64,000 bases of DNA from Nitrospirae bacterium MYbin6. Lineage in GTDB: Bacteria > Nitrospirota > Thermodesulfovibrionia > Thermodesulfovibrionales > Magnetobacteriaceae. Both the position numbers and the translations under genes were made by a program. Of this stretch, positions 62,013 through 64,000 are shown one piece after another. Under the pieces are notes generated by a model that made no database searches, was not told the DNA's origin, and saw nothing but the letters and a program-made list of their open reading frames with translations. The first letter of the stretch is position 1. Each line of letters opens with the position of its first letter. The DNA lies in the NCBI GenBank assembly GCA_002753305.1, contig PEAC01000001.1, positions 1 to 64,000 of the forward strand, read 5' to 3'.

Positions 62013-62891
62013 ATGAACAGGATTAATTATTTATCGATCAGTAAAAAGATCAGTAAAAAGATGCCCGGCTATTTCAACGCCGCTATGGCCGCGGTACTGT
62101 TCGTTACGATAGTCCTTGCGGTGCGGGATTGTTTTTATTTTGCCTCAAAGGGATTCCGGGGGCATGCCGCCGTCAAAACCAGCGCCCCTGGCGTAAAACC
62201 GGATATCGCCGAATACTCCGCCGCGGTCTCACAAAACCCCTTCGGCATAAAGAACGCCGTGTTTAAGTCCCTTTTGACCGGCGCCAAAGGCGGCGGCCTC
62301 CCCCCGTCAAGACTTAAACTCCTTGGTACTATCACCGGCAACCACGACACCGGATATGCCGTTATCGAAGACGAAAATGGCGCTCAGGAACTCTTTAAAA
62401 TCGGAGACGAGGTGTTTAACTCCGGCACCCTGGCCCGCGTTACCCCTGAGGCAGTCTACCTGTCCGGGGGGGGTAAGATAGACATTGCGGAGATTGCGGC
62501 AGGCGCGCATACGCAACCCACCACTGCCGCGTTAGTCAGAGAGGGTACCGGCGTCAGCAGCGGCGGCGCCGCAAATACATTTATTTTAAGCCAAAGCAAG
62601 GTGCTTGAGGCCCTGGAAAACCCTAAACAACTGATGACAGACGCGCGCCTCCAGCCCAGACACAAAGGCGGCAAACAGGAGGGCTTTGTGCTTCAGGAGA
62701 TAAAACCCGGCGGCCTCTACGACCAACTGGGCCTGAAAAACGGCGACGTTCTGTTGAGCATCAACAGGTACGACATCACCGACCCGGAGACCGCCCTGGC
62801 CGCCTTTGCCGCTCTCAAAGGGGCAGCAGAACTGCATCTGGAGATTCTCAGAGGCCCCGCTAAATTAACCCTTAACTATCTGGTTAAATAA
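62013..62891 (+). CDS. gspC: Type II secretion system protein GspC (inner-membrane HR and PDZ domains)
   Basis: A 292-residue protein. A short cytoplasmic tail and one membrane helix (about 18-40, FNAAMAAVLFVTIVLAV) are followed by the homology region with LKLLGTITGNHDTGYAVIEDENGAQELFKIGDEV. After a linker there is a C-terminal PDZ domain: EGFVLQEIKPGGLYDQLGLKNGDVLLSINRYDITDPETAL. This is the GspC layout, which links the inner-membrane platform to the GspD secretin. gspD follows 31-46 bases downstream. It appears to be the flank of the core genome beyond the tRNA. Confidence 0.92.
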   Translation: MNRINYLSISKKISKKMPGYFNAAMAAVLFVTIVLAVRDCFYFASKGFRGHAAVKTSAPGVKPDIAEYSAAVSQNPFGIKNAVFKSLLTGAKGGGLPPSRLKLLGTITGNHDTGYAVIEDENGAQELFKIGDEVFNSGTLARVTPEAVYLSGGGKIDIAEIAAGAHTQPTTAALVREGTGVSSGGAANTFILSQSKVLEALENPKQLMTDARLQPRHKGGKQEGFVLQEIKPGGLYDQLGLKNGDVLLSINRYDITDPETALAAFAALKGAAELHLEILRGPAKLTLNYLVK

Positions 62892-62936
62892 ATGAGCCGG
62901 AATTTATAGACGGGATAAATAATGAATAGGATAAAT

Positions 62937-64000
62937 ATGAATAGAATAATCTTAGCAACACTTTTAGTGATGGCCCTGATGTGCGGCAGCCTGGACGCAG
63001 CCCCTGACAAAGAACATAAGGCCAATTCGGACGAAAAGGTCGTCTTTAACTTCGTAAACGTTGACCTCCCCGCTATTGTCAAGTTTATCAGCGACCTCAC
63101 GGGAAGGAATATCATCTTTGACGAGCAGCTTAAGGGAAAGATAACCATCATTGCCCCCTCGCCCATTAACAAGGGCGACGCATTCAGGCTTTTTACATCC
63201 GTCCTGGAACTCAAAGGATATACGGTAATCGCGTCGGGCGCGAACACCTATAAGATTATCCCATCGGCCGAGGCTAAGCAAAAAGGCGTGCAGGTCTCTG
63301 TCGACGGCGCCAGAATCTCAGGGGAGACCTACATGGCAAGGCTTATAAAGCTCGAATATCTCAGTGCTGATGAGGCACTAAAGCTCCTCAGGCCGCTCAT
63401 ATCCAAAGACGGCTACCTGTCAGAGTTTGCCCCGCGAAACATGCTCCTTGCCATAGACTCTGGCCCCAATATCGAGAAGATCCTTGCCATTCTCAGCACC
63501 ATTGACCGGGCGTCGACTGCCGACTACCCGGAGGTCGTCTATCTGAAATTCGGGGCGTCTGAGACAATATCGAAAATCCTCAACGACGGCCTGAAAAAAA
63601 GGCCAAACGCCCAGCAGGCATCAACCAAAGAGGATGTCTTCACGGCACCGGACAAGAGGCTTAACGCCGTGGTAATATTCGGCCCTAAGAGCGAAAGGGA
63701 ACCGGTGAAGAGACTAATTGAGATGCTCGACACGCCATCGCCTGAGGCACAGGGCAACATTAATGTCTATTTCCTGGAAAACGCCAATCTGGATGACCTC
63801 TCAAAGGTGCTGGATACGATGCTCAAAAAAGACCAATCCGCAAAGGGGGGCGAAAAGGCCCAGCCCTCAGCCCTGAACACCACGTCAGACATGCAGATTA
63901 CCCCGGACGCGGCCACCAATTCCCTCGTCATCGCCGCCTCACCGGCTGACTATAGAAACATTGTCGGGATAATTAAGAAACTTGACAAAAAACGAAGGCA
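62937..64000 (+). CDS. gspD: Type II secretion system secretin GspD, N-terminal part (runs off window)
   Basis: About 354 codons are visible, open to the right edge. A signal peptide (NRIILATLLVMALMCGSLDAA) is followed by the N0 domain (VVFNFVNVDLPAIVKFISDLTGRNIIFDEQLKGKITI) and N1/N2 repeats with AVVIFGPKSEREPVKRLIEMLD and TPDAATNSLVIAASPADYRNI. The secretin pore domain lies beyond the window. The start is the ATG at 62937 (AGGAT upstream) or the in-frame ATG 15 bases earlier at 62922. Confidence 0.9.
   Translation, partial: MNRIILATLLVMALMCGSLDAAPDKEHKANSDEKVVFNFVNVDLPAIVKFISDLTGRNIIFDEQLKGKITIIAPSPINKGDAFRLFTSVLELKGYTVIASGANTYKIIPSAEAKQKGVQVSVDGARISGETYMARLIKLEYLSADEALKLLRPLISKDGYLSEFAPRNMLLAIDSGPNIEKILAILSTIDRASTADYPEVVYLKFGASETISKILNDGLKKRPNAQQASTKEDVFTAPDKRLNAVVIFGPKSEREPVKRLIEMLDTPSPEAQGNINVYFLENANLDDLSKVLDTMLKKDQSAKGGEKAQPSALNTTSDMQITPDAATNSLVIAASPADYRNIVGIIKKLDKKRR

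Overview
The window is dominated by a large hybrid polyketide / non-ribosomal peptide biosynthetic gene cluster from about base 1 to base 49070. To its right lies an accessory zone with a decayed insertion sequence, a truncated integrase, an ABC importer and poorly characterised membrane and zinc-ribbon proteins. The right edge is a core-genome flank with a tRNA-Pro and the start of a type II secretion operon (gspC, gspD). The secretion genes and lipoproteins indicate a Gram-negative (diderm) bacterium of intermediate GC content. I cannot fix the phylum from sequence alone. The gene style would fit a deep-branching lineage such as Nitrospirota, but that is a weak inference.

Cluster layout. 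A reducing PKS module (DH-ER-KR-ACP, cut by the left edge) is on the + strand. Almost everything else is on the - strand in two operons. The main one runs leftward from about 49070 to 10403: a small membrane protein; an fkbK/J/I/H-like set for a hydroxymalonyl-ACP-type extender unit; a 3480-residue KS-AT-ACP-aminotransferase-C-A-T-E-C protein; asparagine synthetase; Asp/Glu racemase; an NRPS with A-T-C-A-T-E; a six-gene block (ParA-like ATPase, DUF697 protein, AlaX-like editing protein, radical SAM protein, unknown protein, Ser/Thr kinase); an NRPS with C-A-T-C-A-T-TE; and a secreted RCC1/beta-lactamase-fold protein. Most junctions overlap by a few bases. The second operon (9168 to 3833) encodes a SyrD/PvdE-type exporter, an SPFH protein, a LivJ-like lipoprotein, a 57-residue membrane peptide, a type II thioesterase and an Sfp-type phosphopantetheinyl transferase. 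An APH-fold kinase (+ strand) sits between the operons.

How it works together (inference). A reduced acyl chain is passed to the KS-AT-ACP-aminotransferase module. The extender genes suggest hydroxymalonyl-ACP may be used there, giving an alpha-hydroxy-beta-amino acyl unit. Five residues follow: D-X1 (specificity unreadable), an acidic residue (pocket begins DARH as in microcystin methyl-Asp domains, with a racemase next door), D-aromatic, Gly and Tyr/Phe. A thioesterase then releases or cyclises the chain. Read from recalled pocket signatures, I do not recognise this as a known compound.

Right side. A frameshifted YitT-family gene and a multiply broken IS66 transposase mark the edge of the cluster (49349-51475). 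Next come a zinc-ribbon membrane protein, a ferric-iron-type ABC importer on the - strand, and a + strand run of a beta-propeller protein, a seven-helix protein with an HEMKH metalloprotease motif, and a multi-zinc-ribbon protein. A 5'-truncated tyrosine recombinase lies close to the 3' side of tRNA-Pro(TGG), the usual position of an island integrase. gspC and the 5' part of gspD close the window.
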